From Agrobacterium tumefaciens (GTDB taxonomy: Bacteria; Pseudomonadota; Alphaproteobacteria; Rhizobiales; Rhizobiaceae): a stretch of 64,000 nucleotides of DNA. Shown piece by piece: positions 8,984 through 17,542 of this stretch. The position numbers were made by a program, and so were the translations under genes. Numbering within the stretch: position 1 is the first letter of the stretch; the number at the start of each line of letters is the position of its first letter. The stretch spans positions 1-64,000 of the forward strand of contig NZ_JXQV01000021.1 of assembly GCF_000834635.1 (NCBI RefSeq), in the 5' to 3' direction. The notes below the pieces were generated by a model. It saw nothing but the letters and a program-made list of their open reading frames with translations, was not told where the DNA came from and made no database searches.

Positions 8984-10173
8984 GGTCGTGCTCTCAAGCT
9001 TGCGCCATCGCGTGCAACGATATTGCCAGCGGTGACAACCAGTTTGCGCGGCTGATGCGTGACAATCGCTTCGCCGACGCTCTCACCTTCGACTAGAACG
9101 ACGTCGCCCCGACCGCCCACCTCAAGCGCGTGTGCCGGGCGGTCCATCGCCAAAGCACCGCCGGTGGTGCAAACATCGAGCGCCATGGCAAGCTCATCAT
9201 CACGGCGCAGATTGTTCTTCATGCCCAGCAGCATGGCGCGTTCCAGCATGTCTCCGTTGCCATACGGCCCCCATGTGTCGCGAAAGCCGTCGACGCCGGC
9301 ACCGAAGCGCACGCCCGCAGCATGCAGGCGTTTCAGAGACGGCACTTCTCGGGAAGGCGGGGCGGTGGTAAAAATAGGGACGTCGAGCTCGGCGCATGTG
9401 GCGATCAGTGCTTGAGACACGTTCCAGTCGGGAAGACCAAGGCAGAAGGCATGGCTGACCGCGACCTTGCCCTGCATGCCCATGGCGCGGATGCGCTCGA
9501 AGATCATCTCCATGGAGAAAGCGCCAAGCTCTCCGCCTTCATGCAGATGGATATCGATGCCTTTTCCGTATTTGTCGGCAATCGCGAAGATCGTATCGAG
9601 ATGGCCTTTCGGATCGCGATCCATGCCGCACGGATCGAGCCCGCCGACCAGATCGGCACCCATTTCCATGGCCTTGTCCAGCAGTTCGGCGGTGCCGGGT
9701 CTGCGCATCAGTCCGGATTGTGGGAAAGCGACGATTTCGATTTCAACAACGCCGGCAAGCTGACGCCGCGTTTCCATGACACCTTCCAGTGCGACCAGGC
9801 CCTGGTCGGTATCGATATCGACATGAGTGCGGATCAGCGTCGTGCCGTAACCGACCGACTGCAATGACTGCCGCATTGACTGAACGTGTGCGTCGAGACC
9901 GTATTCACGCTTTACTGCGCGCTCATTGTCGATCTTGTCGATCAAACGCGGGCCAACAGTGTTGACGTACCATGGATAGCCCAGCAGCGATTTGTCGAGA
10001 TGGGTGTGGGCATCGACAAGACCGGGAATGGCGATGCGACCACCTGCATCCTCGACAGCGACGCCATCGGCGGTGAGATTTTCACCCATATCGGCAATGC
10101 GCCCATCCTTGATCAGGATATCGGCCTTTGCGCCGCCCATGGGTCTAGCATTGGTAATCAAAAGATCAGTCAT
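8980..10173 (-). CDS. Cytosine deaminase-like amidohydrolase
   Basis: A 397-residue CodA-like amidohydrolase, clearly similar in layout to the one at 4290-5483 (shared blocks such as FPQSG, GLDP and DIHLH), so the two are probably paralogues with different substrates. Metal ligands: H56-x-H58 (DAHTHLDKS), DIHLHEGGELGAF, VSHAFCLG, and GAGVDGFRDTWGPYG in strand 8. All expected positions are filled. The start has TGAGG upstream and the gene overlaps the next by four bases. Confidence 0.88.
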   Translation of the reverse strand: MTDLLITNARPMGGAKADILIKDGRIADMGENLTADGVAVEDAGGRIAIPGLVDAHTHLDKSLLGYPWYVNTVGPRLIDKIDNERAVKREYGLDAHVQSMRQSLQSVGYGTTLIRTHVDIDTDQGLVALEGVMETRRQLAGVVEIEIVAFPQSGLMRRPGTAELLDKAMEMGADLVGGLDPCGMDRDPKGHLDTIFAIADKYGKGIDIHLHEGGELGAFSMEMIFERIRAMGMQGKVAVSHAFCLGLPDWNVSQALIATCAELDVPIFTTAPPSREVPSLKRLHAAGVRFGAGVDGFRDTWGPYGNGDMLERAMLLGMKNNLRRDDELAMALDVCTTGGALAMDRPAHALEVGGRGDVVLVEGESVGEAIVTHQPRKLVVTAGNIVARDGASLRARP

Positions 10174-10181
10174 CAGATGCC

Positions 10182-11129
10182 TCAGCGTAATTTCGGGTTA
10201 AGGGCGTCGCGCAACCAGTCACCGAGCACGTTGATGGAGACAACGAGCAGACAGAGCTGGAGGCCGGGGAAAAGGACGATCCACCACAGACCTGAAAACA
10301 GATATTGATTGCCGATACGGATCAGCGTCCCCAGCGATGGCTGTTCCGGCGGCATGCCAACGCCCAGGAAAGACAGCGTCGCCTCGATCAGTATGCCAAG
10401 ACCGAAGTTCAGCGTTGCTGTGACCAGCAGGGGTGTCGTGGTGTTGGGAAGGATGTGCTTCAGCATGATGCGCCATGTCGGCACGCGGATCAGTCTCGCC
10501 GCCTGCACATATTCCTTGTTGCGCTCGACCATGGTCTGCGCCCGCACTGTCCGTGCATATTGCACCCACGCAGACAGCGAGATCGCAAAGACGATGACGC
10601 CTGATGCCCCTGCTTCACGCAGATAGGGCGGCAGCATCTGCCGGGCGAGTGCGGAGACGAGAATGGCGATGAGCATTGTCGGCATGGATAAAAGTACATC
10701 GCCTGCGCGCATCAAAAGACTGTCGGCCCATTTGCCGTGGTAGCCGGCAATCAAGCCGAGCGTCGAGCCGACGATCAGCGATACGGCTACAGAGGCCGCA
10801 CCGATGATGATGGATGCCCGCGATCCATAAAGGATGGCCGACAACAGATCGCGGCCCTGAACGTCGGTACCGAGAATGTATGGCCACTGGCCGTCTTCCA
10901 TCCATATCGGTGGGATCTCGGCGTTCAGAAGATCGAGAGAGGCCAGATCATAGGGGTTCTGCACCGTAAATAACGGGGCCAGAAAGGCTGACGCGATCAG
11001 CACCAAAAGCATGAGGGCGGCAATGATCGCGGATGGGTGATGGGTAAAGCTCCACCCCAGATCGGATTGCAGTAATCGTGAAAAGCGCGATGGTCTGGTC
11101 GTTGTTTGTGTTGGCTCGATGGCGGTCAT
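10182..11129 (-). CDS. Dipeptide-type ABC transporter permease (DppC-like)
   Basis: A 315-residue inner-membrane subunit. After a short cytoplasmic head comes the first membrane helix (AALMLLVLIASAFLAPLF), the exported loop with GTDVQGRDLLSAILYGSR typical of DppC/OppC, and five further helices; the EAA coupling loop reads RVPTWRIMLKHILPNT. The start at 11129 is preceded by AGGAG; an upstream frame to 11177 overlaps the DppB-like gene and is unlikely. It pairs with the permease at 11143-12108. Confidence 0.92.
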   Translation of the reverse strand: MTAIEPTQTTTRPSRFSRLLQSDLGWSFTHHPSAIIAALMLLVLIASAFLAPLFTVQNPYDLASLDLLNAEIPPIWMEDGQWPYILGTDVQGRDLLSAILYGSRASIIIGAASVAVSLIVGSTLGLIAGYHGKWADSLLMRAGDVLLSMPTMLIAILVSALARQMLPPYLREAGASGVIVFAISLSAWVQYARTVRAQTMVERNKEYVQAARLIRVPTWRIMLKHILPNTTTPLLVTATLNFGLGILIEATLSFLGVGMPPEQPSLGTLIRIGNQYLFSGLWWIVLFPGLQLCLLVVSINVLGDWLRDALNPKLR

Positions 11130-11142
11130 GGGTTGGCTCCTG

Positions 11143-12108
11143 TCACGCGGCGCGTAGACGCGGGTCGATGACCGCATAGGCGATGTCGACGAAGGTATTC
11201 AGCGTAACGAAAATGAAGGATACGATGCACAGATAGGCCGCCATGACCGGGATGTCGACGAAGGTGACAGCCTGCATGAACAGCATTCCCATGCCAGGCC
11301 ACTGGAAAACCGTTTCAGTAACGAGCGCAAAAGCAATGAGATTGCCGACCTGCATGGCGGTCAGGGTAACAACAGGCATCAGGCAGTTCTTGAGCGCGTG
11401 GCGAAACCAGAGCGCTCGCCTTTTCACGCCGCGTGCACGGGCAAATTTGATGAAGTCTGCTCTTAAAGTTTCCAGCATTTCCGCCCGAACCAGCCGCATG
11501 ACGAGCGTGATCTGGAAAAGGGAGAGCGACAGCGACGGAAGGATGACAGCGGCGCGGCCAGAAGGCGTCAACAGCCCCGTGGACCACCAGCCGATGCGCA
11601 CCACATCGCCCCGCCCATAGCCGGGCAACCAGCCAAGCGTGACGGAAAAGACGAGGATGAGGAGAATGCCGACGAGAAAGCTGGGCAGGGAAACGCCTAT
11701 GATAGAGCTGAACTGAAGGCTTTCCGCCCACCATTTTCCACGGCCGATTGCGGTGAAAACACCCAGCGGTATGCCGATAACGAGGGACAGGATGGTGGCA
11801 ATGATGACCAGTTCGAAGGTGGCTGGAAATCGCTCTGCAATAAGACCCAGAACGGACTGCTGGTTGCGCCAGGACAGGCCGAATTCACCCTGCGCAGCGT
11901 TTGCGACAAAGCGAACATATTGGACGAGGAAGCCATCGTTCAGGCCAAGGCGTCCGCGCAATTCATCGCGGTCAACCTGGGTGGCGCTTTCGTTCACCAT
12001 CATCTCGACGGGATCTCCGAGGAACCGGAAGATGAGAAAGGCAAAGAAAGCAACCGTCAGCATCACGAGAACGGCATTGCCGATCCGCTTGATGAGGAAA
12101 GCAAGCAT
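11143..12108 (-). CDS. Dipeptide-type ABC transporter permease (DppB-like)
   Basis: A 321-residue inner-membrane protein with six predicted helices. It starts with the hydrophobic LIKRIGNAVLVMLTVAFFAF helix typical of DppB/OppB, has the N-terminal exported domain with the GLNDGFLVQYVRFV block, and the coupling motif ARGVKRRALWFRHALKN. AAGGA lies before the ATG at 12108. It is separated from the binding-protein gene by 66 bases holding a strong hairpin. Confidence 0.92.
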   Translation of the reverse strand: MLAFLIKRIGNAVLVMLTVAFFAFLIFRFLGDPVEMMVNESATQVDRDELRGRLGLNDGFLVQYVRFVANAAQGEFGLSWRNQQSVLGLIAERFPATFELVIIATILSLVIGIPLGVFTAIGRGKWWAESLQFSSIIGVSLPSFLVGILLILVFSVTLGWLPGYGRGDVVRIGWWSTGLLTPSGRAAVILPSLSLSLFQITLVMRLVRAEMLETLRADFIKFARARGVKRRALWFRHALKNCLMPVVTLTAMQVGNLIAFALVTETVFQWPGMGMLFMQAVTFVDIPVMAAYLCIVSFIFVTLNTFVDIAYAVIDPRLRAA

Positions 12109-12145
12109 GGTGAAATGTCCTTGATCTGGCCCACGCGAAGGAAGG

Positions 12146-12169
12146 TCCCCGCCACAATATTGGCGGGGA
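12146..12169 (-). terminator. Hairpin after the peptide-type binding-protein gene
   Basis: TCCCCGCC (12146-12153) pairs perfectly with GGCGGGGA (12162-12169) around an 8-base loop, right after the stop of the binding-protein gene and before the permease gene. No T-run follows on the minus strand, so it is more likely an mRNA-stabilising or partial-termination element than a full terminator. Confidence 0.6.
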
Positions 12170-12174
12170 TCGGC

Positions 12175-13731
12175 TTACATTTTCACCAGCCACAAACGGG
12201 GCAGGTTATCCGAAAACAGCGGGAAGTCGGCAATCTTGGCGCTTGTGGCCCAGGCCAGCGGTTGCTGGTGAAGCGGGATCATCAGTGCATGATCCTTTGC
12301 GATCTTCAGTGATTGTGCTTCCAGTGCAAGGCGTTTGGTCGTGTCGAGTTCGACTGCTGAGGCCTCCGTCACCTTGTCGAATTCCTTATGCGACCAGCCA
12401 CCCCAGTTGAAAATGCCGAACGAACCTTCCTTGGTGTGCAGAACCTGCGATGTCAGGCTGTAGGCATCCAGCATGGGCAACGTGGCCCAGCCGAGTGTAT
12501 AGACGTCCACCTTGCCCGCAGATCGTTTCGGGGTCTGAACGGCGCGCGTGCCTTGGTCCAGTTTCGGCTTGAGACCAACACGCGACCACATGGACGCGAC
12601 GGCCTGGCACATCTGTTCTTCGTTGACCAAAGTGTCAGCGCAGTTGATTTCAAACTCGAAACCTTCAGCACCTGCTTCTTTGAGAAGTGCTTTCGCCTTT
12701 TCGGGATCGGCCTTGACCGGTTGGTCGAGTGCGGCATCATATCCTGGTATCTGTGGCGCCACGAGAGCGCCGGCATTGCGGGACTTGCCGCGCATCACGC
12801 GTTTCTGGATCAGATCCAGATCAATAGCGAGCTGCATGGCCTGACGAACGCGCAGATCCTTCATCGGGTTGGGCGCACCCGATAGTAACTGGTCACGCTG
12901 GCTGAACCCGATCATGACGGTGCGCAGATCGGTTCCTTCAAGAAGCTTCACCTGCCCGGAGGCTGCTTCAAGCCGCGGCAAGTCCTGCACCGGTGCCTGA
13001 TCGGTAAAGTCGATATCACCGGACAGAAGTGCGGCTACGCGCGTGGCGCTGGAGGCAATCGGCGTCAGCTCGATGCGGTCGATGTTGTGCTGTGGCTTGT
13101 CCCACCAGCCGTCATATTTCACGAAAACGGTTTTTGCGTCCGGCTGGCGGCTTTCCACCTTGAAGGGGCCGGTGCCGTTCTCATTATAGGTGGCGTAACC
13201 TTCGGTGCCAGAGCCAACATCGGTCGGCGCTTCAGCATTATTGTCCTTCAGCCAGCCCGCATCAAAAATGTAGATCGTGGTCAAATCGTTGAGAAGCAAC
13301 GGATAGTTGGCCGATACGTCGATCTCGATTGTGTGGGCATCGATGACGCGGGAGCCCTTATAGGCGGGTATGTTACCGCGAAGGGGTGATTTCGGGTTTG
13401 TCGCACGCACGAGCGATGCCTGCACATCGTCTGCCGTGAAATCGGCTCCATTGTGGAATTTCACACCTTCTCGGAGTTTGAAGCGCCACGTGGTGGGTGA
13501 GATGATTTCATAGGATGTTGCAAGTGCAGGTTCGATCTTCAGGTTTCGGTCATAGCGCATCAATCCTTCGTAGGAGTGGTTGAGCACGCCAAGAGCAAAA
13601 CTGTCGCCGTAGGAATATGGGTCGAGCGAACTGATATCGCGGGATGCGCCCCATTTTAAGGTAGCCGCAGACGATGGCATGGCGAGCGCCAGCAGTGCCG
13701 CCCCGGCCATCAAAGTTCTGGAAAATTGCAT
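12175..13731 (-). CDS. Dipeptide/oligopeptide-type ABC substrate-binding protein
   Basis: A 518-residue periplasmic protein of the SBP family 5. It has a signal peptide (MQFSRTLMAGAALLALAMPS then SAATLK, cleavage probably after the SAA), the LDPYSYGD entry motif and the conserved WRFKLREGVKFHNGADFTADDV block that marks the Dpp/Opp/nickel-binding family. It captures the substrate for the five-gene transporter. The amidohydrolase content of the operon suggests that the ligand is not an ordinary dipeptide but an amide or cyclic derivative; this is inference. It is first in its operon and faces the GntR regulator. Confidence 0.93.
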   Translation of the reverse strand: MQFSRTLMAGAALLALAMPSSAATLKWGASRDISSLDPYSYGDSFALGVLNHSYEGLMRYDRNLKIEPALATSYEIISPTTWRFKLREGVKFHNGADFTADDVQASLVRATNPKSPLRGNIPAYKGSRVIDAHTIEIDVSANYPLLLNDLTTIYIFDAGWLKDNNAEAPTDVGSGTEGYATYNENGTGPFKVESRQPDAKTVFVKYDGWWDKPQHNIDRIELTPIASSATRVAALLSGDIDFTDQAPVQDLPRLEAASGQVKLLEGTDLRTVMIGFSQRDQLLSGAPNPMKDLRVRQAMQLAIDLDLIQKRVMRGKSRNAGALVAPQIPGYDAALDQPVKADPEKAKALLKEAGAEGFEFEINCADTLVNEEQMCQAVASMWSRVGLKPKLDQGTRAVQTPKRSAGKVDVYTLGWATLPMLDAYSLTSQVLHTKEGSFGIFNWGGWSHKEFDKVTEASAVELDTTKRLALEAQSLKIAKDHALMIPLHQQPLAWATSAKIADFPLFSDNLPRLWLVKM

Positions 13732-13883
13732 TTATAGATCCCCTCGGATTGCATTCAATCCTGTCGGCAATTTGCCGCGTTTCGGACTGAATGCTGTTGA
13801 AACCCGTAGCTGCAAACGGCCTAGTAGCTCTTTTTTGCAAACTATGATCAACGCTAATTCAGCAAGAATGCAAAAGCAATAGA

Positions 13884-13899
13884 AAATTGCATGCAATTT
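13884..13899. promoter_or_regulatory. Perfect 16-base palindrome, candidate GntR operator
   Basis: AAATTGCATGCAATTT is a perfect palindrome in the gap between the binding-protein gene and the divergent GntR gene. The half-motif ATTGCAT recurs at the binding-protein start codon (about 13724-13730), near 13752 and at 13943-13949, so several sites may be occupied. The obvious candidate ligand is the adjacent FCD-type GntR regulator. Confidence 0.55.
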
Positions 13900-13969
13900 A
13901 TGGGTATGGATTTTCCGATTTACCCATGCGATATGGAGAGAAATTGCATCCAGACAAAGAGCGCATTTT

Positions 13970-14659
13970 ATGTCGACAAATCTCAGCAGAAGCGACGCGA
14001 TCTACGCCTCTCTTCGCCGCGCCATTCTTGAGCAGGCGTTGAAGCCGGGAACAAAGTTGCCAGAGGATTCCATCGGCGACACATTCGGTGTCAGCCGAAC
14101 CAGCGCCCGAAACGCTTTGTTGCGCCTTGCCTCGGATGGTTTGGTGGAGATCAAACCCAATCGCGGTGCAGCGGTTGCCATGCCAACATTGGAAGAGGCG
14201 GAAGAGGTCTTTGCGTTGAGGCGCTGCCTTGAGCGGGAAGTGATAGGCCGCCTGTGCAAGCGCATGCCAAGAGACGGCATCGATGCTTTGATCAGTCATG
14301 TGCATGAAGAGGAGCGCGCTCTACAGGCATCGTCTCCACGGTCTATCCGGCTTGCTGGTGAGTTCCACATTCTGCTCGCCGAACTGACGGGCTCCAAGCT
14401 ACTGATCGATTTCATCAGCCAGATTGTTTCGCGCTCCTCGCTCATTCTCGCGCGTTTCGGACGCCCGCACTCTGCCGAATGCGGCATCGATGAGCATGTC
14501 CAGTTGATCGAGGCATTGAAAAACCTCGATGCCGAGACGGCAACCCGGATCATGGATCATCACCTTCATGCCGTCGAAGACCGTGCCAAGGTGGACGACA
14601 AGGACGATGGTCCCGACATCACCGAGATTCTCAGCCGTTACATTTCCGTATCCGATTAG
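13970..14659 (+). CDS. GntR-family regulator, FCD (FadR) subfamily
   Basis: A 229-residue regulator. The winged helix-turn-helix covers about residues 8-70 (RSDAIYASLRRAILEQALKP, then LPEDSIGDTFGVSRTSARNA) and the all-helical FCD ligand domain follows, with metal/ligand residues in the AGEFHILL and DEHVQLIEAL segments. FCD regulators usually sense small organic acids. The gene leads the gamma-glutamyltransferase-like and amidohydrolase genes and is divergent from the ABC operon, so it probably controls both. Confidence 0.92.
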   Translation: MSTNLSRSDAIYASLRRAILEQALKPGTKLPEDSIGDTFGVSRTSARNALLRLASDGLVEIKPNRGAAVAMPTLEEAEEVFALRRCLEREVIGRLCKRMPRDGIDALISHVHEEERALQASSPRSIRLAGEFHILLAELTGSKLLIDFISQIVSRSSLILARFGRPHSAECGIDEHVQLIEALKNLDAETATRIMDHHLHAVEDRAKVDDKDDGPDITEILSRYISVSD

Positions 14660-14666
14660 GAGCATC

Positions 14667-16232
14667 ATGCGGCAGTCGGAAAACACGTTGGCCCGCTCGA
14701 ATAAGGGCATGATCACAACGCCGCATCACACCGCGAGTGAAGCGGGTGCGAAGGTCTTGCGGCGGGGAGGAACGGCGATCGAGGCTGTGATTGCCGCCGG
14801 TGCCGCGCTGACCGTCCTCTACCCGCATTTTTGCGGGTTAGGCGGAGATGCGGTGTGGATCGTGGCGGATGGTTCCGGTCGTCGGCAGACGATCATGGGC
14901 ATCGGTCAGGCTGCGGAGCATCTGCCTGTGCTGGATACCATTCCGAGCCGCGGCCCGCTCTCGGCGCTGACAACAGCAGCACTTGTCGATAGTTGGGGCG
15001 AGGCATTGCGGTACTCCTGCGAAAATTGGCAGGGAACCGAGAGCATGGGCACATTGCTGGCGGACGCGATTGAATTGGCCGCAGAGGGGTTTCCTGTCAG
15101 CCAATCGCAAAAGCACTGGCATGAATTTCGTGCAGCCGAAATTTCCACATGGCCTGGCGTCGCCACCCATTTCCCGGCTGAAGGTGTTCAGCGGCAACCG
15201 CAACTGGCTGCCGTTCTGGAACGGATCGCTCTTTATGGCCACCGGGAGTTTTACGAGGGCGAACTTGCCAGACGCATCGTCAGCGGTCTTGAGGCAGCAG
15301 GCAGCCCTATTCGCCTCAGCGACATGCGAAAGACTGCTGCGCAAACGGTCGAACCCATCTCCATGACCTATCGTGGCGTCGAACTTCTCGCACCGCCGCC
15401 GCCAACGCAAGGCATAACCACGCTCGCCATCATGGGAATCCTCGCGCATTTTGAGATGGGCAATGTCGAGCCGTCCTCAGCCGAGTTTTATCATCTGTGC
15501 GTCGAGGCAGTGAAGCAGGCCTTCCTTGACCGTGGTGCCATTGCCGACCCCGATTTCGTGGCGCAGGCGTGCGCTGACGTGTTGAGTGACACAGCACTCT
15601 CGCGCAAGGCGGCAGCCATTGACCGGCATGTCGCCAAGCCATGGCCCGCAGTTCATCAGACCGGTGACACGGTCTACCTCGCTGCAGTGGATCATGAGGG
15701 TCGTTGCGCCAGCGTTCTTCAAAGCACCTATTACGATTGGGGAAGCGGCGTGCTGGTGGGCGACACCGGCATTCTCTGGCAAAATCGCGGTGCAGCCTTC
15801 AGCACGGATCCGACAAGCCTCAACAAGCTCGCCCCGGGTAAAAGACCATTCTACACGCTCAATCCGGGCATCGGTCTGAAACATGGCAAGCCACATCTTC
15901 TCTACGGAACGCAAGGGGCCGATGGGCAACCTCAGACGCTGGCACTGCTGCTGAGTCTTCTGATCGACCATGGTTTCGACCCGCTTTCGGCACTTTCTGC
16001 GCCCCGGTTTCTGCTTGGGCGAACCTTTTCCGATAGCCGGGATAATCTCAAGATCGAGTCATCGATTGGTGAAGAGGTTATCGGGGCACTGCATTCCATG
16101 GGCCACGAAACCATTGCGATTCCCGCACTCAGCGCGCTTGCCGGGCAAGCGGGGATTATCCGAATGAACAGTGAAGGTGGGATCGACGGTGCGCATGATC
16201 CGCGCAGCGATGGCATCGCCATCGGTATTTGA
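14667..16232 (+). CDS. Gamma-glutamyltransferase family protein
   Basis: A 521-residue N-terminal-nucleophile hydrolase relative of Ggt. The substrate-binding block CGLGGDAVW near residue 52 and the autoprocessing region GDTVYLAAVDHEG in mid-protein are present, with the expected catalytic threonine, so self-cleavage into two subunits is likely. I see no typical signal peptide, so it may act in the cytoplasm on an imported compound. The start at 14667 is preceded by AGGAG, 7 bases after the GntR stop; a further ATG at 14709 is possible. Ggt relatives cleave gamma-glutamyl amides or act as acylases; which applies here is unknown. Confidence 0.87.
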   Translation: MRQSENTLARSNKGMITTPHHTASEAGAKVLRRGGTAIEAVIAAGAALTVLYPHFCGLGGDAVWIVADGSGRRQTIMGIGQAAEHLPVLDTIPSRGPLSALTTAALVDSWGEALRYSCENWQGTESMGTLLADAIELAAEGFPVSQSQKHWHEFRAAEISTWPGVATHFPAEGVQRQPQLAAVLERIALYGHREFYEGELARRIVSGLEAAGSPIRLSDMRKTAAQTVEPISMTYRGVELLAPPPPTQGITTLAIMGILAHFEMGNVEPSSAEFYHLCVEAVKQAFLDRGAIADPDFVAQACADVLSDTALSRKAAAIDRHVAKPWPAVHQTGDTVYLAAVDHEGRCASVLQSTYYDWGSGVLVGDTGILWQNRGAAFSTDPTSLNKLAPGKRPFYTLNPGIGLKHGKPHLLYGTQGADGQPQTLALLLSLLIDHGFDPLSALSAPRFLLGRTFSDSRDNLKIESSIGEEVIGALHSMGHETIAIPALSALAGQAGIIRMNSEGGIDGAHDPRSDGIAIGI

Positions 16233-16240
16233 GGGCAGAT

Positions 16241-17476
16241 ATGCACGTCGATCTGGTCATTCGAAACGCGCAACTGGCAGATCAGCGAGGGCCGGTGGAT
16301 ATCGCCGTCAAGGACGGTCGCATTGCTGCGATTGGCTCAGACATCCGCTGCGATGCCATTATCGAGGACGATGTGGAGGGCAATTTTGCTTTTCCCGGCT
16401 TCGTGGATTGTCATGTCCATCTGGATAAGGCCTGCATTATGGATCGCTGTTCGATCTGCGCTGGTACTCTGGAAGAAGCCGTACGCGAAACGGCAAAAGC
16501 CAAGACTGGATTTTCTGAAGAAGACGTTTTTGAACGTGCGTCTGCTGTCGTTCGACAGGCCATCATTCATGGCACCACGCGCATGCGCACCTTTGTGGAG
16601 ATAGATCCCCGCGCTGGCATGCGCTCGTTCGAAGCCATCAAGCGTGTTCGTGAGCGGTTCAAATTTGCTATAGACATCCAGATTTGCGCCTTTGCGCAGG
16701 AAGGGCTGACGCAGGAGCCAGAAACAGAGGAGATGCTGGACGAGGCGTTGCGCACCGGGGCCGATCTCATCGGCGGTTGCCCCTATACCGACCCTCGACC
16801 GGAAGAGCACATCAAGCGGATATTCGCGCTAGCTCGAAAGCATGATGTCGATGTGGATTTCCATCTGGACTTCAGCCTCGATCCGAAAAAGACAGACCTG
16901 CCAGCGGTCATCGAGGCCACATATGCAAACGGCTACGGGGGCCGGGTCACTATCGGCCACGTCACCAACCTCTCCGCGCTTGATCCGCCAGTACGTTCAA
17001 TGATCGCACGCAAGATTGCCGCTGCCGGAATTGCCTTCACGGTTCTGCCGGCCACGGATCTTTTTCTGATGGGACGCGATCAGCAGTTCAACATCCCGCG
17101 CGGCGTTACGCCTGCGCATCTCTTGCTGAAAGAGGGAGTGGAGGCTGCCATTGCCACCAACAACATCCTCAATCCCTTCACCCCATTCGGAGATGCCTCG
17201 TTGGGGCGGATGGCCAATCTCTATGCCAACGTCATGCAGCTTTCCCGCGATGAGGATATAGACGCCGTTTTCCAAATGGTCGGCGCGTATGCGGCGAAGA
17301 TTAAGCGAATACCCTACGGATTGTCTGTCGGCGCGGTGGCCGACGTCGTCATCCTTGACGCCCGGGACCACCGCAGCGCCATCCGATCAGGGGCGCAGAC
17401 CTTGGCTGGCTGGAAAGCCGGACGCAAAACCTTCGTCCGTCCAAGGCCGCAACTTTTTGAAAAGAATGCCGGGTAG
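16241..17476 (+). CDS. Cytosine deaminase-like amidohydrolase with Asn at the strand-8 metal position
   Basis: A 411-residue CodA/AtzC-like amidohydrolase. H58-x-H60 (DCHVHLDKA), H208 (DFHLDFSLD) and H240 (TIGHVTN) fit the metal-site pattern. In strand 8 the usual aspartate (GSDNxRD in its paralogue) is N307 in ATNNILNPFTPFGD, while the rest of the loop is conserved. The start at 16241 follows GAGGG; a TTG at 16229 overlapping the previous stop is the alternative. It is the third gene of the GntR-Ggt operon. Confidence 0.87.
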   Translation: MHVDLVIRNAQLADQRGPVDIAVKDGRIAAIGSDIRCDAIIEDDVEGNFAFPGFVDCHVHLDKACIMDRCSICAGTLEEAVRETAKAKTGFSEEDVFERASAVVRQAIIHGTTRMRTFVEIDPRAGMRSFEAIKRVRERFKFAIDIQICAFAQEGLTQEPETEEMLDEALRTGADLIGGCPYTDPRPEEHIKRIFALARKHDVDVDFHLDFSLDPKKTDLPAVIEATYANGYGGRVTIGHVTNLSALDPPVRSMIARKIAAAGIAFTVLPATDLFLMGRDQQFNIPRGVTPAHLLLKEGVEAAIATNNILNPFTPFGDASLGRMANLYANVMQLSRDEDIDAVFQMVGAYAAKIKRIPYGLSVGAVADVVILDARDHRSAIRSGAQTLAGWKAGRKTFVRPRPQLFEKNAG

Positions 17477-17478
17477 CA

Positions 17479-17512
17479 GAATTGCTTGCATCGACTTGAT
17501 GCCGGGCAATTC
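17479..17512. terminator. Two-tier hairpin between convergent operons
   Basis: GAATTGC (17479-17485) pairs with GCAATTC (17506-17512), and inside it GCATC (17488-17492) pairs with GATGC (17498-17502) around GACTT. It lies exactly in the gap between the convergent amidohydrolase and hydantoinase genes and could end transcription from either side. Confidence 0.6.
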
Positions 17513-17542
17513 GCGATCCTCGGACCACGTGCTTTTTCGAAC

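Noticed and set aside
7505-9055. 516-residue open frame on the plus strand
   Set aside because: It mirrors the amidohydrolase gene on the other strand; high GC gives long antisense frames, and its sequence is cysteine- and histidine-rich without a domain.
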